Assembly: GCA_015494395.1 (NCBI GenBank)
Contig: WGBG01000172.1
Coordinates: forward strand, 1 to 56,844
Direction of reading: 5' to 3'
Source: Deltaproteobacteria bacterium
Lineage (GTDB): Bacteria; Desulfobacterota; Dissulfuribacteria; Dissulfuribacterales; QOAL01
Length of the DNA stretch: 56,844 bases
Made by a program: the position numbers and the translations under genes. The notes beneath the pieces are model-generated. The model saw nothing but the letters and a program-made list of their open reading frames with translations, did not search any database and had not been told where the DNA came from. Positions 17,000-24,640 of this stretch are shown piece by piece (positions within the stretch are counted from its first letter, which is position 1; each line of letters begins with the position of its first letter).

Positions 17000-17120
17000 T
17001 GGTAAAAGGCATGCCATGTTTCAGGGAATCTGTTAGTCAGACCTAGCCTATATAAGACAACTCACGGATTTTACAGGACAAATAAAAAAAATCCTAATGA
17101 AACCCTCCAACCATTTTTTT

Positions 17121-17136
17121 TGGCTTAATCTTTGCA
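17121..17136 (+). promoter_or_regulatory. Sigma-54 promoter of the TSUP operon
   Basis: TGGCTTAATCTTTGCA has TGGC and TTGC separated by seven bases, which is the sigma-54 -24/-12 consensus with correct GG-to-GC spacing and the preferred A after the -12 element. The predicted start near 17147 leaves a 114-base leader before the TSUP start codon. Confidence 0.75.
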
Positions 17137-17260
17137 GACGACATTATCTATACCATGTGGACTCGCTATGATTGAATGGGTTCTAGATAACACAGTGGCG
17201 CTGCATATAGCAGCAGTATGGCAAGGGTTTAATCCCAAAACATAAGAGAGGAGTAACAGT

Positions 17261-18940
17261 ATGAAATTTAGAAATGGTCTGATGTTGCTGTTCTGTTGCC
17301 TGATTTTGGCAGTGGTGCATTCAACAGCATTTGGCGCAACCGTCACCTTGAACGCCAATGAGATTACAGCCGGGCAACCCGTGACAGTCACAGGTCAGAT
17401 AACGCCCGGTCAAGAGCTCGTGGTGCTAATCTGCAATGACAAACCATTCAAACCTTCTGATTCAACAGGAGAGAAGGAGAGAAAGAAACTTGAAAAACTC
17501 TTCGGTGACACGGCCATTCCTCCAATCTTCTATGTTGTCACCACCAATCCCCAGGCCTACGCAACTCCAAAGACTGTTGCCAAGGGACAGACAACAGGAC
17601 CATTTGCATTTCCGCCATTCAAGTTTGAGGTGCAGGTCAACAAGATAAAGAAGTGGTCTGAAATTTCAGCAGACGCCCGGGCTGCCCTTGCTCCTGTGGT
17701 AACCAACGCGAGACAGTGGGACTTTCTGATTTTTACCCATGAAAAGAAGTTCGGTATCAATACCATCTCCAAGGAACGTCCCATTGGTGGTGGTAACGCA
17801 AGGATGGTGCTGTCCGATTCATCAAAAGATCCTGCACCATGGAACGAGGGTGTAAGTGTCCAGCTTGACAAAACCACTGGCAAGTTTTCCGTAACCATGA
17901 CTCCTTACAAGAATCTTGCACCAGATACCCGTATGGCAGTGGTTGTAAACGGACAGAAGGCAGCTACATTCACCATCAAGCCCTCTGGATATTTCTTCTC
18001 CAAGGGGAATACCTATATGAATCCCCTTGTGGTTCTGGGAGGCGCACTGGTAATCGGTTGCCTGTTTGTCATCATGGGCGCTGCCGGTGGACTCTTTACT
18101 GCAGCCTACCAGATTACAGTAATTGGAACAAAAGGTCCTATTGGTGTAAATGCAGCAAATACTATAAAACCAACAAACTTGTTCCTCACCCTTATATCAC
18201 CTCTTTCCGGTCTGATTAACTATTATAAAGAAAAGCGTTTTGCATGGCCGGTTGCTGCATTTTTTGCAGCTGGCATCCTAATTGGCGCTTTCTTTATTGG
18301 ACCGACATTTTCTGCCAAGTACCTGCCTCTCAAGGCTTACAAATTCTACCTTGGAATAGTTTGTTGTCTTATCGGTATCAAGCTGTTCACTGAGAGCCTC
18401 CCAAGCCAGATTGAAAAGAAAAAGGCAATGAAGGCCATTATTCAGAAGTTCAACAAGGCTGTTGAAGAGGCCAAAAAGACTGGAAAGGCTGCAGAGCTTG
18501 GAAAGGTGGAGTTTGACAAATTTAATATAGTCAAATTCAACATGCGGTTCTGGGGTGAGACATTTGTTGCAAAGCCGTTGCACATGTTTGTTGGCGGCGT
18601 ACTGATGGGCGTAATAGCCTCCTCATTTGGTGTTGGCGGCGGTTTCATGTTTATGCCTTTCATGACAACATTCATGGGATACCCCATGTACCTTGCAGTG
18701 CCAATTGCAATTTCGGGTGCATTTGCCACGTCTCTTGGCGGTATTGCCAAATATATCCTCATGGGGTACCAGCCTGACTGGGTTATGGCAGCCTGTATTG
18801 CAGGCGGTGCAATGGGCGGTGGCATGATAGGCCCCAGAATTCAGAAAAAGCTTCCTGAGATATTCCTAAAGAGGATGCTTGCCCTTGCGCTGATTATCGT
18901 ATTCATGAAGTACACCAAACTCTTGCCCTTCTTCAGGTAA
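17261..18940 (+). CDS. TSUP-family (TauE/SafE) permease with periplasmic N-terminal domain
   Basis: The 559-aa protein has a signal peptide (1-25), a beta-rich region of about 210 residues opening with VTLNANEITAGQPVTVTGQI, then about eight membrane helices of the TSUP family starting near residue 247 (VVLGGALVIGCLFVIMGAAG). Typical TSUP motifs are ASSFGVGGGFMFMPFM and AISGAFATSLGGIAKY. A charged cytoplasmic segment of about 60 residues (385-440) separates the two helix halves. TSUP proteins move sulfite, sulfoacetate, thiosulfate or related anions; the substrate here is inferred only from context. The ribosome site GAGAGGAG precedes the ATG, and a sigma-54 promoter lies upstream. It begins the rightward arm of the island. 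Confidence 0.88.
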   Translation: MKFRNGLMLLFCCLILAVVHSTAFGATVTLNANEITAGQPVTVTGQITPGQELVVLICNDKPFKPSDSTGEKERKKLEKLFGDTAIPPIFYVVTTNPQAYATPKTVAKGQTTGPFAFPPFKFEVQVNKIKKWSEISADARAALAPVVTNARQWDFLIFTHEKKFGINTISKERPIGGGNARMVLSDSSKDPAPWNEGVSVQLDKTTGKFSVTMTPYKNLAPDTRMAVVVNGQKAATFTIKPSGYFFSKGNTYMNPLVVLGGALVIGCLFVIMGAAGGLFTAAYQITVIGTKGPIGVNAANTIKPTNLFLTLISPLSGLINYYKEKRFAWPVAAFFAAGILIGAFFIGPTFSAKYLPLKAYKFYLGIVCCLIGIKLFTESLPSQIEKKKAMKAIIQKFNKAVEEAKKTGKAAELGKVEFDKFNIVKFNMRFWGETFVAKPLHMFVGGVLMGVIASSFGVGGGFMFMPFMTTFMGYPMYLAVPIAISGAFATSLGGIAKYILMGYQPDWVMAACIAGGAMGGGMIGPRIQKKLPEIFLKRMLALALIIVFMKYTKLLPFFR

Positions 18941-18946
18941 CAGCAA

Positions 18947-19020
18947 ATGTGATTCCGGGCAGGTTGCTCTCCCTGCCCGGAACACGCCTATTACATTTTG
19001 CATATTACCTGGAATCACAT
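18947..19020 (+). promoter_or_regulatory. Nested inverted repeats in the TSUP-membrane protein gap
   Basis: An 11-bp stem TTCCGGGCAGG / CCTGCCCGGAA (18953-18982) has no following T run, so it is not a classical terminator. An outer perfect 10-bp repeat, ATGTGATTCC (18947-18956) and GGAATCACAT (19011-19020), shares four bases with the inner stem. The two pairings partly exclude each other. The element could protect the upstream mRNA or set the ratio of the two products. Confidence 0.6.
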
Positions 19021-19036
19021 ACTAAACTCCCTGAAT

Positions 19037-19633
19037 ATGATCTATGAGCAATTCATAGGTCCTCTATTCTTCCTCCTCGGCCAGGGGCTTAATGTTCTCA
19101 TACTTAAGCCCCTGGTTTTTCTCCAGTTGCCTGTAAGCCTTCAAATTATGGTTGCTGCCCTTGTCTTCGCAGCAATCTCCATCCTTCTCAGACGTCTCTT
19201 GCGCGTTAAAGAACACGAATTTGATTTCCGGAAAAAATTTGCTGAAAAATACAGCATACAGGAAGACATCGCCAAAATCAGCGACTGGAAGATAAAGAGC
19301 CTGATGTTTGATTATGCAGACAAGGAACTTGATGAGTTTTTCAATAACTACATGGCGCAAAAGTATGTTAAGTATGTAGCAGTTTATCTTATGCCACTGT
19401 TCCTTGGAGAAATATGGTTGAACAGTGTCTTCTCCCCTGATAAGCTGTATGATATACATGGAAGCACTTTCGCATTGCCCTTACCACCGAACAGTCTGGG
19501 GATCCACGGGCTGACTGTCTCTGCTCTGTTTCTGATAACCTGGGTAATTGGGCTGATGTTGTTTGGTATGCTGGCCAGGTTTGTTGGCAAAAACAGCACG
19601 CGCATAACCGGTGTCCCTTCAAGGCAGGGTTAA
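19037..19633 (+). CDS. Three-helix membrane protein of the TSUP operon
   Basis: I cannot name the family. The 198-aa protein has a first hydrophobic stretch (about 5-50), a basic RRLLRVKEHEFDFRKKF segment, a cytoplasmic helical hairpin with charged residues, then helices near 112-130 and 155-183. A helix, cytoplasmic hairpin and two helices is the layout of YidC/EMC3-like insertases and DUF106, but no sequence motif proves it. The ATG at 19037 has no good ribosome site; an upstream in-frame TTG at 18998 would add 13 residues. It lies between the permease and the REC gene and is likely a partner of the permease. Confidence 0.65.
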   Translation: MIYEQFIGPLFFLLGQGLNVLILKPLVFLQLPVSLQIMVAALVFAAISILLRRLLRVKEHEFDFRKKFAEKYSIQEDIAKISDWKIKSLMFDYADKELDEFFNNYMAQKYVKYVAVYLMPLFLGEIWLNSVFSPDKLYDIHGSTFALPLPPNSLGIHGLTVSALFLITWVIGLMLFGMLARFVGKNSTRITGVPSRQG

Positions 19634-19685
19634 TTTTCCATCTGATTGCCCTAAATTTTAATTAAGAGTCAAGTCAGGAGTTACT

Positions 19686-20057
19686 ATGGCAAGAATAATG
19701 GTGCTGGATGATGTCATGGATGCTGGTGTCCTTATAAAGGCCATACTGAGCCGTAAAGGTCATGAGGTCTTTCCGTTTACGGAAGAAGAGGAAGCCCTGA
19801 AATTTATAGCTGACGGTAACAGGGTTGACCTTGCAATCCTGGATATGAAGCTAAAGAAGATGAGCGGAATCGAAGTCCTTGAAGAGATTAGAAAGATGAA
19901 CCAGGATATAAAGGTAATGATGCTTACCGGATATCCTACCATTGAAACTGCACGACAGGCACTTAATCTCGGTGCCTCTGAATACTGTGTAAAACCCATT
20001 GACAAAAAGGAACTGGAAGAAAAGGTTGCCGGTCTGATTGGAGATGTGAAAGATTAG
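19686..20057 (+). CDS. REC-only response regulator (island)
   Basis: The 123-aa protein is a stand-alone receiver domain: acidic pair in VLDDVMD, phosphoacceptor aspartate in LAILDMKL (residue 54 region), threonine in MLTGYP and lysine in YCVKPID. There is no output domain, so it must pass the phosphoryl group or bind a partner protein. The sensor kinase of the divergent arm (14389-15960) is the natural donor. It is 52 bases after the membrane protein gene and ends only 7 bases from the convergent phosphatase gene. Confidence 0.9.
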   Translation: MARIMVLDDVMDAGVLIKAILSRKGHEVFPFTEEEEALKFIADGNRVDLAILDMKLKKMSGIEVLEEIRKMNQDIKVMMLTGYPTIETARQALNLGASEYCVKPIDKKELEEKVAGLIGDVKD

Positions 20058-20064
20058 GATTTTG

Positions 20065-21171
20065 TCAGCTTGAGCCTGCTCCTGATTTTTTTGCAGATGC
20101 AAGGGCATGGAAATATGCCTGTATAAATTTCCCCGAAAGGGCATCAAGATAGCTGAATTTAAGCTTTATCTCATCTGGTAGCACACCTGAGAGCGCCAAA
20201 AACATATTTTTTGAAATATTTTCCAGAATATCATCTATAAGATCTTTGTTCAGGTCAGTATCCTGTGGAAGCCCCTCAAGCCTGCACCGAACAGGCCTGA
20301 TTTCAAATGCAATACACTTGCCATCCACATTAAGAGGACACATAAGGTTCTCGGAACTGTAGACATTCTCCCTTGCCTGATCAATGAGGGTCCCTCTCCA
20401 CTTTTTAAGCCCTTCTTTAAGCGCTGATGAAACATCTACAGCCCGCTGGATTATTTCGTGCCTCTCTTTGAGTTTAAAAGTTGTGTTTATCCTGTTCATG
20501 AGATAAACACATTCGATCAGCCATAACTCAAAGTAGTGTCTGCAACATTCATCTGTTTCCTGCCCACAGCGCTGCGCCTCCTTTTGGGTTGAGCAGAGTC
20601 TCTTCCACTGCTCATCCACTTCTTCTGCAACAGCTTCATACTCTGCAAAAAACTCTGCAAGGTCCACCTCCTGTCTGCCTTCAAGGGAAGGTTCTCGGAT
20701 CTTAAGCACCCCCTGTTTCTTGCCGTATTTCTTGAGCAGTCTCCACTGGGAGTAGTTGGTAGGGTTGGACCTGGTTTTTTTTAAAGTCCTGGTGGCAGCC
20801 TTCATCCCAAGGCCGCGCCTTAAAAGATAGGCGGTTATCAGGGTGCCGGTCCTGCCAATGCCGTGTCTGCAGTGAACCAGCACCTTTTTACCCAGGTAGA
20901 ATGCCTCATCCATCCATTCAAGCGCCTTTTCCAATGCCTCCATGTCTGGGGCACTTTCATCAGGAATCGGAAGGTAGTAAACATCAAAACCGGAATTTTC
21001 CTCAATCTCATGGAGATCACAGTACTCTCCACACAGATTTACAATTGCGCTTATCCCCTGATCCCGTATTGAATCAAGCTCTGCGTAGGACATGGGTGCA
21101 TAACCTGCTGCAAGGTTATCGGTTATCCAGGTAAGTTGGTATGTATGGTTATCCTGCTGAGGCAAAATCAC
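20065..21171 (-). CDS. Dual-specificity phosphatase fused to a YkgJ-type cysteine cluster domain
   Basis: The 368-aa protein joins two parts. Residues 10-165 are a cysteine phosphatase: VHCRHGIGRTGT carries C101 and R107 of the CX5R signature, and D77 in PDESAPD is a general-acid candidate. The C-terminal part (about 190-330) has a YkgJ/UPF0153-like metal cluster pattern with ECCRHYFE and CPLNVDGKCIAFEIRPVRCR. YkgJ proteins are thought to bind Zn or Fe-S. The start overlaps the end of the dikinase-like gene by 23 bases, so the two products are translationally coupled. A role in reversing or sensing phosphorylation by that dikinase is a reasonable but untested idea. Confidence 0.85.
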   Translation of the reverse strand: MILPQQDNHTYQLTWITDNLAAGYAPMSYAELDSIRDQGISAIVNLCGEYCDLHEIEENSGFDVYYLPIPDESAPDMEALEKALEWMDEAFYLGKKVLVHCRHGIGRTGTLITAYLLRRGLGMKAATRTLKKTRSNPTNYSQWRLLKKYGKKQGVLKIREPSLEGRQEVDLAEFFAEYEAVAEEVDEQWKRLCSTQKEAQRCGQETDECCRHYFELWLIECVYLMNRINTTFKLKERHEIIQRAVDVSSALKEGLKKWRGTLIDQARENVYSSENLMCPLNVDGKCIAFEIRPVRCRLEGLPQDTDLNKDLIDDILENISKNMFLALSGVLPDEIKLKFSYLDALSGKFIQAYFHALASAKKSGAGSS

Positions 21172-23788
21172 ACCTTCCTTTCATAAACTGTTCTGCAAGC
21201 TCCTTAAGATTATCATCTTTTCCAAGCCTCATGTCCATAAGCCGTGTTGCGCCAAGAAGCCTTCCAAGAACAGGGAGCACTTCTTCAAGTGTTTCTGCCG
21301 AAGCATGTCTGAACACCGCATCTACCAGCTCTCCCTTGAGGTCCACTTCAAATCCTAGCTCCTCAAGTACCAGTTTCAGGAGGGTTGCCCTTCGAAACCT
21401 GCCCTCATCATCTCCACCTCCACCAGAAAACCTGAATGTTATGTAGTTGTTTGCCGGTGTGTCTGTTTCAAGGGCATCAATAACCACAAAGTGGTAGCCA
21501 AACCTGATGCTCAGGTTCATGTAATCTGATGAAATGATTGCGTAGCTTGCAAGGGCAGGGGAGTCCTTGCTTATTATTCCCCCACCAAGCACAATGCTGT
21601 CATACTCTCCCCAGTCAAAGTGTTCGCCTTCATCCCAGGCTATTGCAGGATCACTTAATCCCTTCCAGATACTAAGCATTGGCCTGCAACTAATATCATT
21701 AATGGTTAGCTCTTTTTTTGAAACTGCAGATTCCGCTACTCCTCCCCCTGCATCAATCACAAAAAAATTAATGGGGAGATTTACAACAAGTTTTTTTGCT
21801 CCCCGGGCGCTGCCTCGCTTTCTGTCCCCAAGGCTGAACATCCCCTGCATAGCCTTTTCGTGGCAGAAGCGCAAGATATCATGGAGGGTCCTGCAATTTT
21901 CAGGCTTAAACTCGGGAGATTCATGATCTACCAGGTTGAGCTTCAGTATAAACTTCATGATGTATCTGAGCTTTGCCATAAAGGGGCTGTCCTCTGGAAC
22001 GCAAGCCCTGGTATCCTGACTTTTTTCAAGAAGCTCAACTACCTTTCCCTCATATATTTTCATGCCACTTGCATCAACCGTGATGGTCATGCCTGTTTCA
22101 ATGCGGCTGCATGCGTTTTGAACTCCTGACAGAAATGGCAATCGTGTCTCTCGTGCCACAGTGGCTGCATGACTTGCAGAGACAGCCTCTTCACTGATGA
22201 TTGCTGCAATCCTGCTGAAAAAGGCAACATAGGATGGTGGAATGCTCCTTGCTACAACCACTGCGCCATCAGGCACATCCATGATATGTTCCCTGGACTT
22301 TATGACAAATGCCTTGCCCCATGCCCTTCCAGGCGAGGCAGTAACCCTGCCTTCAAGTATTGGCCTTTGGGATACTGTCGGCCCTTCCTCACTGTAATTC
22401 TCCATATCAGGAAGTGTGAAAGGGCGGGTCTGAAGGCAGAGAATGCCCCTGTTTTTATCAACACACCACTCCATATCCTGGGGGGATCCGAAAAAGTTCT
22501 CTGCCTTCATGCCCCATTCAGCCAGCTTTAGCGCTGTTTCATCGTCTATGCATACATGCTTCTGATCTTCCGGCCGTACCTGTTCCACTGCAATATCGCC
22601 ATTTTCAAGACAAACCATTTTCTTCTCTTTTTTTCCAGGCTGCCTGCTGATGACGCTGTGAGGCTTTTCTCTTCTAAGGTAGATTCTGTCAGGAGATACC
22701 TCACCGTTAACTGCAGTTTCTCCAAGCCCCGGTACAGCATGAATAACTATCTCGCCAAACTCTTCCCGTCCATGTTCTTCATCCTGCCTTTCAGGTGCCT
22801 CTGTATAAAGGATTCCGGCAGATATTGGGTCTATCATCTCCTGAACGACCACTGCCATAGGGGTTTCAAGATCAAGCATGCCGTGCATTATCCTGTAGGT
22901 GATGGCAGATGGTGAATACTTGCTTGCAAGCACATCCAGGTAGGCATCGCAAAGCTGGTTCAGCGGGACATTAAGCCTTGTTAGGTACTGACCCGCAAAG
23001 CTGTTTTCAGAATCCTCTGCAACAGCACTGCTCCTTACGGAGAAAAAGCCGTGAGAGCTCTCCTTTGCGCGTCCACTTCTTTCAAGGATTTCATTTGCAT
23101 ATTCTGTAATCTCACTGATAACATCATCAGGGACCTTGGATGATCTGATTAAATGCATCAATTCTCTTGAGTTGCCTTCAAGGGATTGCGGATCAGATAG
23201 ATCGATTTGGCTTAAAAGTTGGGCAATTTTCCTGTTCAGATCATTAAATTCAAGGAAAAAATAAAAGGCATTGGTTGAAATAACAAAAAAATCAGGCACA
23301 GGAAGGCCAAGTCCCTGTGAGAGAAGGGCAAGATGCGCCCCCTTTCCTCCTATCTTATTGACCAAATCCTGGTTCAGTTCAAAGGGGCTTTTAGCAGGAT
23401 TTTGGGGTTCGATTATATTTTGCCCTGAGGCAGGGTATAAAACAAAAGGAGGGGAAAAATCATAATCCGGCGGAGCCAGCATAAACCGGATATAGAAGTT
23501 AAATTTTTTATAGTAATCCTTGAGGGATAGATGCTCCATTGGAGACATGACCTCCAGGTCATGCACCATGTCCCCTACAGCGTCAGACATGGCTACTGCA
23601 AGGTGGGATACCCGGGAAAAATCACAAAGCTTCCTGCAGTAAAATATCTCTTCAAGCTCTGCCATGCAGTCATGGGCCTTGCGATCCTTGTGCAGGAGGT
23701 CCTTGAATGCCTCATATTTTTCCCTTAGAAGCGTGCCAGGGGCTATGACCTGGTAGGTCCAGTACTTGAAAAGTGTATTTAGAGACAC
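21149..23788 (-). CDS. PEP-synthase-like dikinase with unknown C-terminal domain
   Basis: The 879-aa protein has an N-terminal helical region (1-140), a PEP/pyruvate dikinase ATP-grasp domain (about 145-470; NKIGGKGAHLALLSQG, FFSVRSSAVAEDSENSFAGQ, WCVDKNRGILCLQTRPF) and a swivelling phosphohistidine domain with ASHAATVARETRLPF near residue 545. The PEP-binding TIM barrel of true PEP synthase is absent. Instead, residues 600-879 form a region I do not recognise, containing VNLPINFFVIDAGGG. Such a layout recalls rifampin phosphotransferase and other dikinases with exchanged acceptor domains. The phosphoryl acceptor is unknown. It is the upstream partner of the phosphatase-YkgJ gene. Confidence 0.85.
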   Translation of the reverse strand: MSLNTLFKYWTYQVIAPGTLLREKYEAFKDLLHKDRKAHDCMAELEEIFYCRKLCDFSRVSHLAVAMSDAVGDMVHDLEVMSPMEHLSLKDYYKKFNFYIRFMLAPPDYDFSPPFVLYPASGQNIIEPQNPAKSPFELNQDLVNKIGGKGAHLALLSQGLGLPVPDFFVISTNAFYFFLEFNDLNRKIAQLLSQIDLSDPQSLEGNSRELMHLIRSSKVPDDVISEITEYANEILERSGRAKESSHGFFSVRSSAVAEDSENSFAGQYLTRLNVPLNQLCDAYLDVLASKYSPSAITYRIMHGMLDLETPMAVVVQEMIDPISAGILYTEAPERQDEEHGREEFGEIVIHAVPGLGETAVNGEVSPDRIYLRREKPHSVISRQPGKKEKKMVCLENGDIAVEQVRPEDQKHVCIDDETALKLAEWGMKAENFFGSPQDMEWCVDKNRGILCLQTRPFTLPDMENYSEEGPTVSQRPILEGRVTASPGRAWGKAFVIKSREHIMDVPDGAVVVARSIPPSYVAFFSRIAAIISEEAVSASHAATVARETRLPFLSGVQNACSRIETGMTITVDASGMKIYEGKVVELLEKSQDTRACVPEDSPFMAKLRYIMKFILKLNLVDHESPEFKPENCRTLHDILRFCHEKAMQGMFSLGDRKRGSARGAKKLVVNLPINFFVIDAGGGVAESAVSKKELTINDISCRPMLSIWKGLSDPAIAWDEGEHFDWGEYDSIVLGGGIISKDSPALASYAIISSDYMNLSIRFGYHFVVIDALETDTPANNYITFRFSGGGGDDEGRFRRATLLKLVLEELGFEVDLKGELVDAVFRHASAETLEEVLPVLGRLLGATRLMDMRLGKDDNLKELAEQFMKGRCDFASAG

Positions 23789-23988
23789 GGCATCCCCCTC
23801 TCTGGCAACTATTTTCTTAAGTTGCCCATGATATTTAATTATACAACCTTTTTGGGCAGAAGACCAGTTTGGCGATTTGTTGACACCGCATTTTTCGGTA
23901 TTAGTTTAATGCAATGCCAAAGCTTACGCCGTGAAATTCGGATAAGTTTGTGCATAAATACCTCAATCATAAAAAGTCAATTTTCTTC
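23789..23988. other. Gap upstream of the dikinase gene
   Basis: About 200 bases between the dikinase start and element A4. It is AT-rich and must hold the leftward promoter of the dikinase operon, but I see no convincing promoter or small gene. Confidence 0.4.
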
Positions 23989-24213
23989 GTATCTATTCAG
24001 GCTGATAATTGGTTTTGTTTTGGAGTGACTATGAAGAATTTCGTAGTTTTTCTTGGCGAAGCGGAGCCAGAAAATCGCGTCTCTCTGAGCGAGGTACGAG
24101 TGAGTTTCGCGATTTTGGCTTAAGCAAGCCTTAGAAAAACAAGAAATTGTTCACCGGAACGGAAAAACAAGACCAAGTGTCAACCTTATAACATCAATAC
24201 GCTGAACAGTTAC
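23989..24213 (+). mobile_element. Family A MITE-like element, copy A4
   Basis: This 225-bp copy starts GTATCTATTCAGG and ends GCTGAACAGTTAC. The octamer TTTTCTTC is perfectly duplicated (23981-23988 and 24214-24221). It lies between the dikinase gene and the rpoD leader region, with the family hairpin inside. Confidence 0.92.
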
Positions 24214-24254
24214 TTTTCTTCTTGCATTATTCAGGATAATGATTTAGAATAAAG

Positions 24255-24384
24255 CGTTTCGCCGCATATCTGGAGGAGAGATGTGCGTTATTTTATGTTT
24301 CAATACAGGTTCACATTAAAATAGGATCGGCTGCCAGGCCGCGTTCTCATGGGGGACACTCCTTTATCGGGCTTGCGGCATATG
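24255..24384 (+). ncRNA. Candidate structured RNA or leader upstream of rpoD
   Basis: In the 427-base gap between A4 and rpoD the segment has several mutually compatible pairings: GCCGCA near 24255 with TGCGGC near 24375, GGAG near 24270 with CTCC near 24358, and TATTTTATGT with ACATTAAAATA around a 14-base loop near 24290-24325. This could be a small RNA such as a 6S-like RNA or an rpoD leader. I see no decisive family signature. No open frame of note is present. Confidence 0.3.
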
Positions 24385-24640
24385 GCATAATGTCAGAACC
24401 TTAAAATTTACTTGAACCGCAAATTCAATCCTGACTATAAGATTTTGCACCTGAAAATGGTTGCCGTGGCCTATTTCAGCAACTTGGAAGCTTTTTTGCC
24501 CTTGGGTCTAAAACGTATGAATGTAGCGTATTGTTTCCAAAAAATGAGCATGCTGTTTGCAAAGGGGGCAGATGAATGCAGCCTGTCTACGGTGTCCACT
24601 TTAGTAAAATCTTCATAGTCAAGCACTGAAGAGGCTGAAC

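Larger units (their letters stand above)
16455..17260. promoter_or_regulatory. 806-bp divergent control region of the oxidoreductase/TSUP island
   Basis: No gene is apparent in this AT-rich gap between two divergent operons. It holds two palindromes with the same core (16807-16823 and 16983-16999), a sigma-54 type promoter toward the TSUP gene (17121-17136), a weaker sigma-54-like match toward the kinase operon (16536-16550), and a leader hairpin GCTGC/GCAGC (17200-17214). The length and layout are those of an enhancer-dependent control region. Confidence 0.6.

Noticed and set aside
24255-24384. Firm identification as 6S RNA
   Set aside because: Short stretches resemble 6S RNA, but the central bubble and overall rod could not be shown by eye. 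Kept only as a candidate structured RNA.
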